Under the pieces are notes generated by a model. The model had not been told where the DNA came from. It searched no databases and saw only the letters and a list, made by a program, of their open reading frames with translations. Both the position numbers and the translations under genes were made by a program. A stretch of 64,000 nt of DNA from Siderastrea siderea (Eukaryota; Cnidaria; Anthozoa; Scleractinia; Rhizangiidae): NCBI GenBank assembly GCA_964030785.1, contig OZ034975.1, positions 2,836,701 through 2,900,700 on the forward strand, in the 5' to 3' direction. Positions within the stretch are counted from its first letter, which is position 1, and each line of letters begins with the position of its first letter. Of the stretch, positions 1 through 12,377 are shown piece after piece.

Positions 1-1611
1 AATAGGAACTGCACTGAAGGATCCAGGGAATGGGAAGCTTATGCACCCCCTGCCCTCCCCCAAGTTCAGTTTTTTTCACTGCTACAATTTTATTGATGAT
101 GATTCTTAACTAGCAGTAATCACGGATTAGGTTCAAAAGTAGTCACAGATATGAGTAGTTTGAGAACTCTCAACTGTTTTTCACGGTAGTTACATTTTTT
201 CATAGCTGCATATAAAATGCTTGTTAGCAATTATTATCACAGATCAAGGTACAGAAGTGCTATTAGCAGGTGCAGGAATCTTACAAGTAGTACATATCTA
301 TAAATACTTCTGTCAGACTTTGATAAGTCGCATTTATGGGCTGTTTAAAACTTGCTATAGCTTTTAGTCTCTAAGGAGTTACATTTTTTCGTAGCTACAT
401 GTAGAATGCTAGTTGATTAACCAATCGAATATCAAGGATTAAAATCGTTATTAGTTGGTGCAGAAGCCTGCGCACTAGTTCACACTGTTGTTGCACTTTG
501 ATGAGTCGTAAAAATAAGCTATATGAGAACTGTAACATTTTCTATAAAAAGTGAAAGAATTTCTAGCTACACGTATAATACTGCTTAACAATGCTAGTTT
601 GACTGGCTACTTTATTTTCATGGAGCGTAAAAGAACATCAGAGAGCAATTTAACAAGCACCTTTCTAGGTACAAGGTCCATGTTGCAAACACTTTTGACA
701 GCACATTTGGACAACATTTTTCTTCAATAAAAAAATACTCTCGCGTTTATTCCGAGTAAGATGGGGGTAGAAAAAGGAAAGTCGAAATTTACAAATAATA
801 ACTTGCAAGTCGGTCGGGGGCCTTTATAAAGGCGATTAATTCTCCCAGACTCTCTTAAAAGGTGACAAATTGGTAGATTGGACAGTTGAACAAAAGTTTG
901 GTTTCTCGTTCTTCTGGTTGCCACGTGTTCTTTTTATTTACAGGTACACGGAGAATAGTGATCCAGAAATTCGTTCAGAACGACAGTGTTCTAAGGGAAG
1001 GGGAATGATTTACCACCACGTCACCCATTTTTTCAAGAAATAGCTCATTTCTGGGGGTTAAGCTTCTCTAGCAACTGATCTTCACTTTCCTGCAGAGTGT
1101 TGAGAAACTGGGTCCAATTTATCACGGGTCCCGCAGTTTCATTTGTAGGCTGATTTTTCAGGTTGTGATTTATTCAGGTTTTCCTCTTTGACTCCCTCCA
1201 TACGTCCTTTCCTTTGCTGTCTATGAAAACCTACGGGTGTTGGAGGCGCAGTTGATCCTTCTTGAGCAGTGCGTGGATACGCTGTCGTCTTATACCGTTG
1301 GCCAAAACCCCGCGGTTAGGAGAACCAAACATAGTGTTGTTCACATCATGGAGTGTGCCGTGACACAAGTGACGCCATAATTCCGCCATAATTTTGCAAT
1401 ACAAAGTTCAGAGAAATAGGAAATCCTTCACTTTAAGCCTAAAACTTCAGGCCATTAAAACTTTTTACGTTGGATATCCGTACAAAAGTAAGAATTGCCT
1501 GCCATAATTCGGTTCAGAGAGGGAAGAAGAGCGCGTGTCGAGTGTCCTTCCGAGGCAGTCGACTTTCGCGTGTACTCGCGTGTTTCACTGCTCACTTGAC
1601 GCTCAATCTTA
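1..1611. repeat. Degenerate ~180-bp tandem units, then no gene
   Basis: A diverged tandem repeat is visible at about 90-600. A segment with a GTTACATTTTTT-like stretch followed by TAGCT and a CATGTA-like stretch recurs near 189, 379 and (weaker) 552, giving a period of about 175-190 bases. The rest, to 1611, has no open frame with convincing protein character and no recognised element. Confidence 0.4.
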
Positions 1612-2937
1612 GCCAAGGTCGCACTTGGTGCATCAAGAAATCGGACGAGCAAATAAAGCAAGGAGATTTAGTCACTTCACAATTTTAAAAGAAGACGTTT
1701 TAAAGGAAGGATTACTCAGACAATTCTTTTGGTGAAAATTGCAACCCATGACCTCTTCCAAATGTTATTATTTATTATTTTATTAGGTATTATTTCTCAG
1801 TTTATTCTATCAAAAAAAAAACGTTTACATAAAACATCATTAAATGCCGCCAATTTTAAAATAACGAGTAAAATCTCGCTGAAGAAGAATTGCGGAATTG
1901 CTTCCAACTTTCTTAAGTCTGTGTATCCTTAAGTGTGACCATTCAAATGAAAGCTACTGAGCAGTACTTTCCTGTGGTGCTGTTTATTATGCTGTGCAAG
2001 GTGGTTCAAACGTTTGAGTCTGTCTCTTGTCCTTTGACTCATTAAAAGCTGCAGACATACTTCACACCAGCTGGTGTTTTCAGAGAAAGGCTGAGTCATC
2101 AAGATAATTACTTGTTACCGTATTTTCCCCATTAAACGCCGGGCCCCAAATAAACCCGGGTATAAAAGAGGGAATTGTAAATAAGACGTTTATTTGTTGT
2201 ATAATAAACTTAAGATACACGGCTGCCAAGAGAAACGAATAATAACCCTTTCTTAAAAAATGGCGGGCTCAAATAAACTGCTGATTTAAAGAAACGCCGG
2301 GTCCACCGTGCCAAGTTTGAAATAAACACCGGGGACGTTTAACTGAGAAAATACGGTATATGTCAACTGAATGCTTAATGAAACACCTACGGTACCACTC
2401 AGTAAAATTGATGATTTATAACGTCAATTGAACTGAGTGGAGTGCAATTTGGTCTGAAATCATACGCGTGATTTCAAAATCGAACTTAACTAACAATTTT
2501 CATTAAATCTTAAGGTAGTCTCAGCTTTCTTCCGATTTTTCCAGCAAATTCCCGGAATGTTAATTTTGACAAATTTAAGAAGTCTCATTTTTATGGTTTC
2601 TTTCAGTTGATTGCCATGAAAACAAAATAAGCCCGTCCCGCTGAGAATTTTACTGATTAATAGTAACTACAATGAGTGTTGTAAGCTACTATGTAGTTTC
2701 AATTCTAGAACTGATGTAAAATGTACTGCTTGTTTTACTAACGAATTAAAATGGCCGAAACACGGTGTAGTTAATTCGCCTTTTATTTTGTTTACCCTTA
2801 ATGTAATATAAGGCACATACATAGAAGGAAACTACAATAGTAGTTTTACATGTGTCCCAGGTCTCGAGTTGTAGTGTTTTAATAGACTTGAGAAATAGCG
2901 TTTTAAATTTTGCAGTTTTCACAACAGTAATCTATTT
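1612..2937 (+). repeat. Dispersed repeat family A, copy 1
   Basis: This stretch is repeated in the same order and orientation at 36175-42375. Blocks beginning at 1612, 1894, 2030, 2518 and 2840 match blocks at about 36175, 36897, 39066, 40245 and 42312. The copy here is the compact one, so it acts as a near-empty reference for the insertions in copy 2. No long frame is conserved. It is probably a remnant or non-autonomous part of a larger mobile element; class unknown. Confidence 0.6.
2116..2358. mobile_element. Short inverted-repeat element, TIR TACCGTATTTTCCCC
   Basis: The left end TACCGTATTTTCCCCATTAA is mirrored at the right by a segment ending GAGAAAATACGGTA. The ends carry TA, fitting a TA target duplication as in Tc1/mariner/pogo MITEs. 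A second copy lies at 39148-39374 at the equivalent place in repeat A copy 2, so it was present before family A multiplied. No coding. Confidence 0.55.
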
Positions 2938-3050
2938 GCAACGCTCTCCCCCACGCTTAAAGGATGAGATATGGGAGCCAGCTGTCGCAACTGCCTAACG
3001 AAAACAATCAACGCCCGGCCTAAATCCTAAACCCCAACACACCCAACACT

Positions 3051-3056
3051 CAAAAA
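3051..3056. repeat. Left target-site duplication CAAAAA
   Basis: CAAAAA abuts the first base of the left terminus (TACGGTGGCC at 3057) and is repeated exactly at 17254-17259, just after the right terminus. The flanks are C/A-rich, which raises the chance of coincidence, but the match sits precisely at both TIR ends. Confidence 0.75.
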
Positions 3057-3782
3057 TACGGTGGCCGGTTAGGGCCATTGATTTAATTTGAAAATTTATC
3101 AAAACAATTTTCCAAATTTTTAAAACATTGTTCGTCTTACAAACTGAATATTTGTCTAAGTTGACTATCGACCTTTGTATGTCCTTGCTAAATTTATACC
3201 TAAAACCACTCTGATAACTTAATAATTGTAAATTTATACTTATAACTGTTAATTTCTACTTATAACTGTAAATTTACACTTATAACTGTAAGTTTACACT
3301 TAATAACTGTAAATTTACACTTATAACTGTAAATTTATGCTTATAACTGTAAATTTCCACTTATAACTGTAATTTTACACTTAATAACTGTAAATTTACA
3401 CTTATAACTGTAAATTTACACTTATAACTGTAAACTTATGCGTATAACTGAAAATTTCAATTAATAACAGTAAGTTTACACTTATAACTGTAAGTTTACA
3501 CTTATAACTGTAAACTCATGCTTGTAACTGTAAATTTACACTTATAACTGTAAATTTACACTTACAACTGTAAATTTACATTTATAACTGTAAACTTATG
3601 CTTGTAACTGTAAATTTACAGTTATAAGTGTAAATTTACAGTTATAACTGTAAATTTACACTTATAACTGTAAATTTACACTTAATAACTGTAACTTTAC
3701 ACTTATAACTGTAAATTTCCAGTTAAAACTGCAAATTTACACTTATAACTGTAAATTTACACTTATAACTGCAAATTTACAT
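3057..3782. repeat. Left terminal inverted repeat with iteron array
   Basis: The outer ~165 bases are unique, then from about 3222 to 3782 there is a tandem array of ACTTATAACTGTAAATTTAC. Units are 20 bp, with 21-bp variants that have an extra A in ACTTAATAACT. GTAAATTTAC is a perfect palindrome. Around 3610-3650 some units flip to GTTATAAGT orientation. The inverse of this whole arrangement forms the right end. Array length differs between the ends, as expected of a tandem repeat. It stops about 100 bases before the first exon of the ubiquitin-ligase gene. Confidence 0.85.
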
Positions 3783-3885
3783 AGATCTGTGAGTTTTTAC
3801 AATTTTAAATTTTTCGCGGAAAAAATTGTTGTCACGTGTCTGGAGCCTATTGCACTCACGGTCTCCTGCACGCATGTTATGCAAG

Positions 3886-6800
3886 ATGGCGGACAGTCCA
3901 GAGGAAAAGAGCGGTGGAGGAATTGAAGAAGTAAGTTTCAATCCGATTAATTTTGCATGCAGTGCATAGAAGGTGAAGAGCTTTTGCTGAAATGCCTAAA
4001 TAACTTTCATGCGTGAGCGTCTTGCCGCATCGAGCATCGAGTAGTACTGTCTACACTCCCGGCATAGAGCATCGAGCATTCGAGCATCGAGTAGTTCTGG
4101 CAACAACCAACTTTGAAATGATGGTGCAACAACTGTATCACATAATTGCCTCTGGGTAGATCTAAAATTGCCTTATTGGAAGAAATGTCAGACAGGTATT
4201 TAAATACACCGTGACAAAGCGAGTACAACGAAGTTTACAGCCTAGCTCAGTTTGTGGCTTACGGGCAAAGCTTAAGATAAAAAAAGCTTTAGTTAATGTA
4301 CTGTTTAGCTGTGTTAAGCTTTAATACACTTTTAAAGCGCTGCATATACAGCTTTGCTACAAAAATGTTTGATCCGCTATCGGCTTTGCAGGAAGACTCT
4401 TATAAATATTTATGCCCTGAAATGAACAACAGGACAACACTGGTCCTGTGACATGTGCTTGTGTGTATAACTCAGCTATCTGCATGGAAACTGTTTATTC
4501 CTCCATTGTCAGTAGTTTCTTTGTTGAAACGTTGAAACTTTAAAGTAGGTAAGTGATGACACCCCTTGTCTTGTTCCTTATTTCAAAGGTCCTAAACTTT
4601 CTTAAAGTGAGAGGCATAAAGGAAGACATATTAGACAATTTTGATAGAGAAAAGGTAGGTTTTTTATAAGTGTATATTTTGTATTTATATGTTTAGGAAT
4701 TTTAAAATAAGGATATAGACAGGCTTTTTATCTTTTATTGTTTTCTGTTTAATTTTTATTATTGGTACCATTATCAGTGGTATATTATTAAATTATTTTT
4801 GCGGTCGACGAAGGAGAACGTTACCTAATTTTGTGCCCTTGACTGTACATGTTTGGTGGCCTGTGCAAACCATGCATGTAGACTAAATCAAGAATGGCAG
4901 TTTTTTTTATCTGTTCCTCTGTCATGTCAATATGCCTTGTTTTCACACTAGAGCGGAGGGTCATGTGGTAGAGCTCTCGAGCGATTCAAGCTCTGTTGAC
5001 AAATCGCTTTCTTACTAACTTTATTTTAAGGTGGACGTATAGAGCTTAGATATTCAGAAACCCTGCACCTTTATTCATCAGTTGATTTTTGAAGGAACAG
5101 TTTGTGGCCTCAAAGTTTGTGACTGCTGGTAAAAATGTTAGGTGGAAGCAGCAATTAAGGCTTTCAGTTGATAGTAAATTGCATTTGTTTCATTTTGCAA
5201 TTGTTTATACAGTATTGCATTTGCAATTGCATTTGTTCACTTCATATTAAAATCAAATGACAGTGCTTGTAGTTGAATATATCACGAGTAACATTCAACT
5301 TTTCCCCCCGGGGTAGCCCAGGGCATGGGGCCGAGTAAAATTAAGGATTATTCAATATCACGGGTGATTAAGTTTTCAAAAGCTGCAGAAAAAATTTGTG
5401 ATGAGGGAAATTTCCTACAGCTTCTAAAATCTCAAGTGATATTAATTAATCCTTAATTTGACAAGGAATGATGTGATTACTTGTTTATTACATAGGGAGG
5501 AAAAATGACTGCTACAAAAGTTCTGAAGTTTTCTAACTTGAAACTGCCCAAAGTAAAAATGCTTCTCATTAAAGATATGTTTATTTTATTTATTTATTTA
5601 TCTTCGGCCAAAAACATATTACACAAGGCAAGAAAAGGTGTAAGATAGGCAAGATGGTGTAAGATAGGTGGTGTAATCGTGGTGTAAGATAGGCAAGATG
5701 AACGTTTACATTCGTTTGTCTCACGATGGAATAGCTTTGAGTTGTTGATCACGCAATACTGCTAGTCTTCATCAGGCGTAAAAATTGCTCGCAAACTGAA
5801 AATAGATTAAAGCTGTCGAACAACATTCTGAACAACAAGAGAAAAAAGCCTTATTAGTGGATAGAAGAGTACGATAAAAACAAAGTAAACTAACTTTATT
5901 TAAGCTGACCTTGTGAAGATGTTTTATAGCCCTTTATGATAACAACAAATGATAGATTCAGTGTAGCTTGTTTATTTAGCAACCCCACTTGTATTTTACT
6001 GCTTTCAGCCCTGTGTTTTAACAACAACAACAACAACAACCATTTTATTTTGCCAAAATAAATAGAAATAATTACAGCATAAAATAAATTAACTAAATTA
6101 GGCAAAAAAACTACCCAGAATAGAAATAAACTAAACGAGCTGAGTAGTTACAAAAAAAATTAAATTGCTTTGACTAGGTTGTACATGACTAAAAAAGAAG
6201 ACGAAAGTTAAATAAGACAAGTAATAAGTAATTAAGTACAATGTAACTAAGTATGTATAAATAGTAATTGATAAATAGTAGAAAAAAGAAACAGGGAAAA
6301 AATGAGAGAAAATGAAGAACCATATGTTCCCCTGAAGGAAATTTGTGTTGTCTTCTTCACTTCAATAGGAAGCCATTTTACATTCAGTTAAGTGATGAAA
6401 CTACTTGACTGCCATGTAAGCTTGTGAAATTCTTTAACACCTCCAACCAAAGTGACATTAACTCCACTTAGTGCTTTGGTTTATCCGGTGTTTATCACGC
6501 TTTCTTTTTAGCATAACATGCATGCACACTGTCAATCACCATGGGGAATTTCTTTCCAATTTTCAATTGCATAAAAGAACCTGGTAATAGCTGTAAAATC
6601 ACCAACATGTGATTTGTGAGTAGATTTTGTTCAAAATCCCGCCAAGCAAACTTAGGATGTGAATGATGGACTTAACCAATCAACATCAAGATCTTTTGAT
6701 GCTTGACTAATCTTCATGAAGAATTCATGCTCTTGATTACCAAAAGTGCCCTTGTTTTTTTTTGTAAATATTTATTAGATTTCTTTAAATATATATTACA

Positions 6801-9800
6801 AATACAAGTATAAATAATAAGAAAAAAACACATTACTACAGTACACTTACAAAACATTTCACTCTTCTAATAAAGTAAAAAAAAGCGGAACAAAAGGAAA
6901 TAAAAGTTATACAAAATTACAATTACACACAAGGAAAGTCTACTAGCAGTGCATTACAATGTTGTGTAGTTAACTATGGAATAGTTTTGTCCCATTTTTT
7001 TTATAGTGCATTGAAAGCTTATCATTTGACCTAGCAATCTTTTCTTGAACTGAACTGAACTGAACTGAATAACTTTAACTTTAACTTTAATTAATCATGG
7101 TGGGGTTGTGCATTGTAAACTAATTATTATTGATTTCAAGACAAAACGCTAAAATATAAATTATTTACAATTCCTAAAATCAATGTACTTTTAACTGGAT
7201 GCAAATCTAGTATTTACAGATGTATTTTAGTTCGGTTAGCAGTAAATATATGTCAGGAATGTGGGTGTTGGATTTGCATTGATAAATGAGCTGCTTTCCC
7301 AATGACAGGATGTGGTTTATTAATGCCATTTCTTTGCTATTGTTTGAAAAACCAAACATGAATTTTTTTTTACTGAATTATCCAATACCTTGTTGAGCCA
7401 ATCAAGGTTAACATAAGCAGTTAGATAGAAAGATAAATGACTGAACATACTGAAGCAGTTCACAGAGTTCCTTGTATTTTGGACATGACGTCGAATCTCT
7501 TTTTTCTTTAACTCGCCAAGTAGAGTACTCCTTTCCGGGCATCTTGTTGAACTTTCACCCTTCTTTTTCAGATGGATGTGGAGGCAGTTTTATATGCCAC
7601 AGATGAAAGTCTTCAAGATTTGGGACTGAAAGCAAAAGGGGACATTTTTGCCCTTAAAGCATTCTGTCAACGCCAAACACAGATGCATCAAAAGGTGGGA
7701 GACGATTATGAGGAAAGAAAGAGGAAACTTGTTGAGGAACTCCAAAGAGGTAGAGAGAAAGTAAAGTCTAGGAAAACAGAGAAAGCCAGTAGTAGTCATG
7801 GTAAGGAGAAGGACAACACATCGGAACTGCAGAAGCAAGCAAAGAAAGATGGTGTCAAGTCAAGAAAGGTCACTCTTGGCTGGATGAACTATTCTGCTGC
7901 AGAGAAGCGTTTTATATCAGTGCGTTTAAACAATGGTGGTGGTACCCGTCGGATTGATGTGCCAGCTCATTCTAGCAAAGAAGACTTAATAGCTGAAGGT
8001 AAAAAGCTCTTCTTTCCAGATGGAGAATCAGTTCATGGAAAGGAAGAGGAAATGATTTTCGACCTAGCAAATTTCAGATCTGAGCAAATTGAAGATTTCC
8101 TAAAAAATGGTGAAACCACAGTTCCTTTCACAGTGCAAAGTTATTCAGAAAAACACAAACTCACGTTGACAAGGCTATATTTGACATCTCGATCCAAGAC
8201 TTCATTGTCTGCTACAAGTGAACCTGATGCCTTAAATGAGGATGACGCCGATCTGATGACACCAGCATTTGGAGTGGAGCCTGCAGTATCAGTGATGGTA
8301 CCTAACAAAGATCAGCAAGACAGTGCCAAGGCCTGGCGCATGACGTATGCAAGCACAAGTTTAGATGGTGAATCTTCCTACTCTGACTCTGAAGGCTTGT
8401 CTTGGTTGAGTGATGACATGGCATGGTTAGACCGTTCACTTCTTGACACATCAGAAGAACGCCAGCAGTTGTTGAAAGAACAAGAAGAATCATTGCAGCA
8501 GTCTCTTGAGATCGACCGTCAAAAAGAAGAGGAAAAGAGACAGCAGGAGATGGAAAATGGACGACTGGAGGCCGTCAGATTATCTAGGTCTTTAAGAGTA
8601 CCTGCTGAACCGGAAGTAGGAACCCTAAGAGTACGGATAGCAGTTCATCATGTGACCAATGGAAGACTTGTCCGATACTTTTCCACCGAAGACAAGATGA
8701 TGTCTGTCTATGATTGGATTGGTTCCCTTGCAAAGGAGCCAGAGAACTTTCAGCTTTGCTCTTCGCCAGAAGTTGTTGCAATGCCATCTGACCCCGTCAG
8801 CAACTCCATCCTATACATGCAAGTTACAGAGAACTCTGTACTTTTGTTGGAGGATTCTGAGATAACATTCAAAGGGTATGGCTGGTGTGGCAGAGAGGGG
8901 AGGTTTGTATTTAAGAAACAGAAAAGGTTTTGAATGCATTGTGCTTTTACATTTATTTAAAAGAAGAGTAAGACTCGAACTACTGAAAGGCTCATTAGAA
9001 TGTTAGAAAATATGTCCCAAAGCAGACTCTTTGAAGAGAACTAAACGTACAGTTTTTGTGGATAAATTTTTATTAAATAGTTTTTATAAAGTGATTGGTA
9101 TTATTTTACTGAAATTTTATTCAAACTTTCCCATCCTTATCCTTTATCCACACAGCCCTGCTGTTAGGATTACTGAGTTTGTGAACAGGAACTTGATAAA
9201 TATGAATAGTTAAACAAATTATTGTGTGACCATATTGGGAACAAATGACATAGATTGTGACAGAGTACCGATCGACCAATCGACCAATGGGAGCACGCCA
9301 AAATTTAATTTAGCGTTGTACTATAATATATTTTAGAATTAGATGAATGTTGGTGTGTGGGTAGGTGAGTAAGTGAGTGGGTAGATGGATGGATAGATGG
9401 ATAGATGGTTGAATGAGTGAGTGAATGTTTCAATAAGCTTCAATGGATAATGAATGAACAAACGGCCAAAAAAAACCAACGTAGAGATGAAAACGGGGAA
9501 TTTAGCACTGCATCCTTAGAGTGCTTTTTGTTGCACTGTTCCAGGCCAAGTTAGATTTGGGTAATAACAAAAAGCATAAGAAATGATGATGATGACCCTC
9601 TCAATAAACAGCATCTGGCTGGACTGAAGTAGCGTGTATGTACATTTATTCGAATCTCTTATACAGTTTTCTAACTGAATATTTTTTCTAGGCAACCTAG
9701 GACTTCCTTTAATGGTTCTGAATTCGATGTCACAAGTCAGCCCCCGGAAGATGAAGACCGCATGGCGGAAGAGAAAAGAGAAATTGTGAAGGAAAACTAC

Positions 9801-10819
9801 AGCAAGCTACAAAAGAAGCGTAAAAAGGCCCTGGATGCTCTGGAAGGGAACGTTTCTATCATTGTTAGTAAGGAGAACATTGTACATGATCTCATTCCGT
9901 ATACAAAGATCCCAGTATCCTTGAGAAGAACGTATCAGCAGTTATAGAGGGGGCAGAAGCTACTGGAGATGGTGTTTTACGAGAGGTTTACTCGTTGTTC
10001 TGGTCCACGTTTTTGTCTCAAAGTGATGGCGATAGCGAGCATCCAATTCCAGTTCTTCCAGATCTCAACCAGGAAGACTATGTAAGCATTGGAAGGATTT
10101 TGACGCATCAGTATGTGCTATGCGGTGTCTTCCCAGTCAAGGTTTCTCAAGCCTCTGTGCAGCACACTATTCTTGGAAATGTCACAGACGAGTGCAAGAT
10201 CGAGTCATTTCTTCGGCTTCTGCCACCCAGGGAGAGGGAGTGCTTGTCTAGAGCTCTGGCTGGTGACGGGTCTTTTCCCACAGAGGAGATGATCGACTTG
10301 TTCGATGACCACAACATCCGCCAGTTACCTACTGCGGACAACATCAGATCTCTCGTACTGTTCGTAGCAACCGCTGAGTTTGTGACGAAGCCTTTCTTGT
10401 GCTTAACCAGTATGCGCGCGGGAATGGGCCATCTGTGGGATAACGTGACAAGAGAAGAAATTGTCTCTCTGTACGAAATGTCCCTGCCAACTGCTGCCGG
10501 CATAGTTGCAAGCTTGGCGTTGACCCCAGAAAACGCAAAAGAGGCCAAAGTCTTTCGGTGGCTGGAACGCTACCTCAAAGGATCGAGTAACGAAATCCTT
10601 GCCAAATTTCTTCGCTTTTGCACGGCTACCGATGTGTTATTACCTGATCACAGCATTTCGGTACTCACAGAAGTGATGCCACCTGCAGCTGTTCGCCCTA
10701 AATCGTACACGTGTTTCCGCAGATTGATTTTACCCAGAAACTATCAGTCATATTCACAAATGAGAAACAACTTGGACTTTTACCTTCGAGACTGTAGCAT
10801 CTGGGACCTGAAAGACTAG
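3886..10819 (+). CDS. SAM/UBX-like/HECT E3 ubiquitin ligase, 4 exons, one frameshift
   Basis: Exons read from the sequence: 3886-3930 (ATG to donor GTAAGT), 4589-4654 (donor GTAGGT), 7572-8902 (donor GTTTGT) and 9692-10819 (acceptor TTTTTTCTAG). All junctions keep phase. Exons 2-3 encode a SAM-like fold (starting VLNFLKVRGIKEDILDNF and running into KAFCQR). Exon 3 then has a lysine-rich linker, an acidic/glutamine coiled segment with a UIM-like EQEESLQQSLEID, and a UBX/ubiquitin-like segment near its end. Exon 4 encodes a HECT lobe: GDGVLREVYSLFW, GRILTHQYVLCGVFP and the catalytic-loop signature YTCFRRLILP with the thioester Cys at 10712-10714. HECT ligases take ubiquitin on that Cys and pass it to a substrate. 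Near 9905-9908 the frame shifts by -1; one more A in ACAAAG would restore continuity. It may be a pseudogene or an assembly indel. It resembles the multicopy G2E3-like HECT proteins of fish and corals. Confidence 0.75.
4655..7571 (+). other. Long intron with simple repeats
   Basis: This is the intron between exons 2 and 3 of the HECT gene. It holds a GTGTAAGATAGGCAAGATG-type tandem stretch (about 5635-5700), an AAC microsatellite near 6021-6040, and GAACT and TTTAAC short repeats at 7041-7085. It also has A/T-rich tracts that look like retroposon 3' tails (5575-5640, 6020-6100, 6760-6830), though no retroposon family is recognisable. No open frame of interest. Confidence 0.4.
9350..9430. repeat. 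Degenerate GGTA/GGAT/GAGT tetranucleotide run
   Basis: An imperfect four-base tandem repeat (GTGAGTAAGTGAGTGGGTAG, then GATGGATAGATGGA-like) lies within the third intron of the HECT gene. No coding role seen. Confidence 0.6.
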
Positions 10820-11389
10820 CAATCGCCGTCTTTAACGATGATCTTTCTAAGCTCTAAGTGTGTGTAACACTGTGGCTCTTGAACTTTGCCTTTTCAAGTT
10901 TGATTGTTGAACTTGTTTTTTGTACTATCACTGTTCAATTTCTCCTTTTCCAAGTTTGTTGTAAATCCATGTGCATGTGCTCAATCCTTTTGAGATCTTA
11001 ACTGCCTATGGATTTTCATATGACGTAGTTTGCGGGGTAGTGTTGGGTTCATTTTGTTCCATTTAGCAATTGCGTCTTCCTTCCGCTTTTGGATGAGATG
11101 AGAAAGGTCTTTGTTGATATTTGGCCTTCAAGTGGAAGCAGCCAGTTTAAAAACCAGTTTTTATATTTCACGTTTTTTACTGTTCATGTTACAGATGATA
11201 CCGAGTATCACAGTTATATTTGAAAGAAATGATTTAATAAGAAGTAAATTCTATAGCTTATAAGACATAGCGTAATGTTTGTTAGCAGCATTTCAACTCA
11301 ACATTACACAGTGGTTACAATTTCCGGTGCCCCCTTGTTATCGATTACGCTAAACAAGATGTTCAAAGTGAATTAAAAATTAGGGAATC
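10820..11389 (+). other. 3' flank of HECT gene
   Basis: This interval starts just after the TAG stop of the HECT frame and is the likely 3' UTR. No canonical AATAAA was found close by. No other gene seen. Confidence 0.35.
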
Positions 11390-11690
11390 GTTACCAGTTT
11401 TTATTATTACTGCGCCGTTCAATGATATGCGCACTCTGAAATTAAAAGTTCAACCGACAAATGCGCTTTTTACTGCTGCCATGCAAGCACATTTACGACG
11501 ACATTTCCTGGACTTCTGAAAACGGAAACAAGACGGATTGAAGTCCGCCAACCGAAACCAACAACCGTGGCCCTTGAATTCGTTAAATTGCTGATTTATG
11601 GCAGTGAAAAAGGCATTTGTCGGTTAAGCTTTGAACTCTAGTGTCCCCATGTTGAATTGAAAAACGAAGTAATAAAGTTGTTGGAAAAAC
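11390..11690. repeat. Imperfect fold-back repeat
   Basis: The left arm at about 11390-11485 pairs with the reverse complement of about 11585-11690. The best-kept block is AACCGACAAATGC, at 11449-11461 and inverted near 11610-11625. The arms are clearly diverged. The loop contains the sequence that I consider as the left end of a nested transposon, which is a complication for that idea. Confidence 0.55.
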
Positions 11691-11732
11691 AGTGAACGGC
11701 AGTGTAAATGTTTCATATCAACCGAAGATTAG

Positions 11733-11920
11733 CCCTTTAAGCCCCAATAGTGACAAGCATTTAATTTCTCCTTACAATATCCCTAGTTGTTCAAACGTAC
11801 AGGTCACGAGAATAAAGGAAATGCCTTGATGTTTGTGCAAGTTCTCTCCACTTACGTGCCATAAGAGATGTGTGGAAAACACTAAGGAGAATATGCAGAT
11901 TGATACTGGGGCTTAAAGGG
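11733..11920. mobile_element. Short TIR element, CCCTTTAAGCCCC ends
   Basis: The left end CCCTTTAAGCCCCAATAGTG is mirrored by a right end TACTGGGGCTTAAAGGG. It is 188 bp and non-coding. No clear target duplication. It looks like a MITE nested within the large element. Confidence 0.6.
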
Positions 11921-12377
11921 CCAATTCTTGCTAAAAATATACTCCTTCGACGAGATCATTCTACACCGGTGCTCCTTATGTCGTACCACTGTGTCATAAC
12001 ATATTGTGTATCTTCTATTAGGTCAGGACAAGACTATACAGCTTTGGAGATTTAACAACAATATGTATCCAGAATATGGTTAACAGCAACGAGATTAAAT
12101 TTTGAAAACCAGCTTTGTTTCGATAACTAAACAGGAATGTAATACTTTCAAATGGCAACAGTGAACTTGCGACGCAGCAAAAAGAACTATAATAATTGCT
12201 GTGTCCATGGTGCTGTGAAACCGTAAAATTCATGATCGACACATACATGTTGTCTATAGTTCCACTACATTTAACCCCTTGACATGATTTTTGTTCAAGG
12301 AAAGAACGAAAAACAGCAGAGTAAAATGTCATGTATAAAATGCATACCTGTAAGTCTTAGTAAGAGAGTTACATGGT

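Noticed and set aside
3222..3782. Ordinary AT satellite unrelated to the genes
   Set aside because: Its inverse occurs at 16672-17080, and the unique sequence outside both matches in inverted order, so it is part of the termini.
9890..9950. Programmed ribosomal frameshift in the HECT gene
   Set aside because: No convincing slippery heptamer at the overlap and no need for one in this family; a one-base loss in an A run is simpler.
10147..10548. Minus-strand protein opposite the HECT exon
   Set aside because: Shadow frame of a clearly coding plus-strand exon.
11850..11875. TACGTGCCATAAGAGA as left end of the nested element
   Set aside because: Resembles TACGGTGGCCCATAAGGGA only with several gaps, and lacks an ACCAAC flank.
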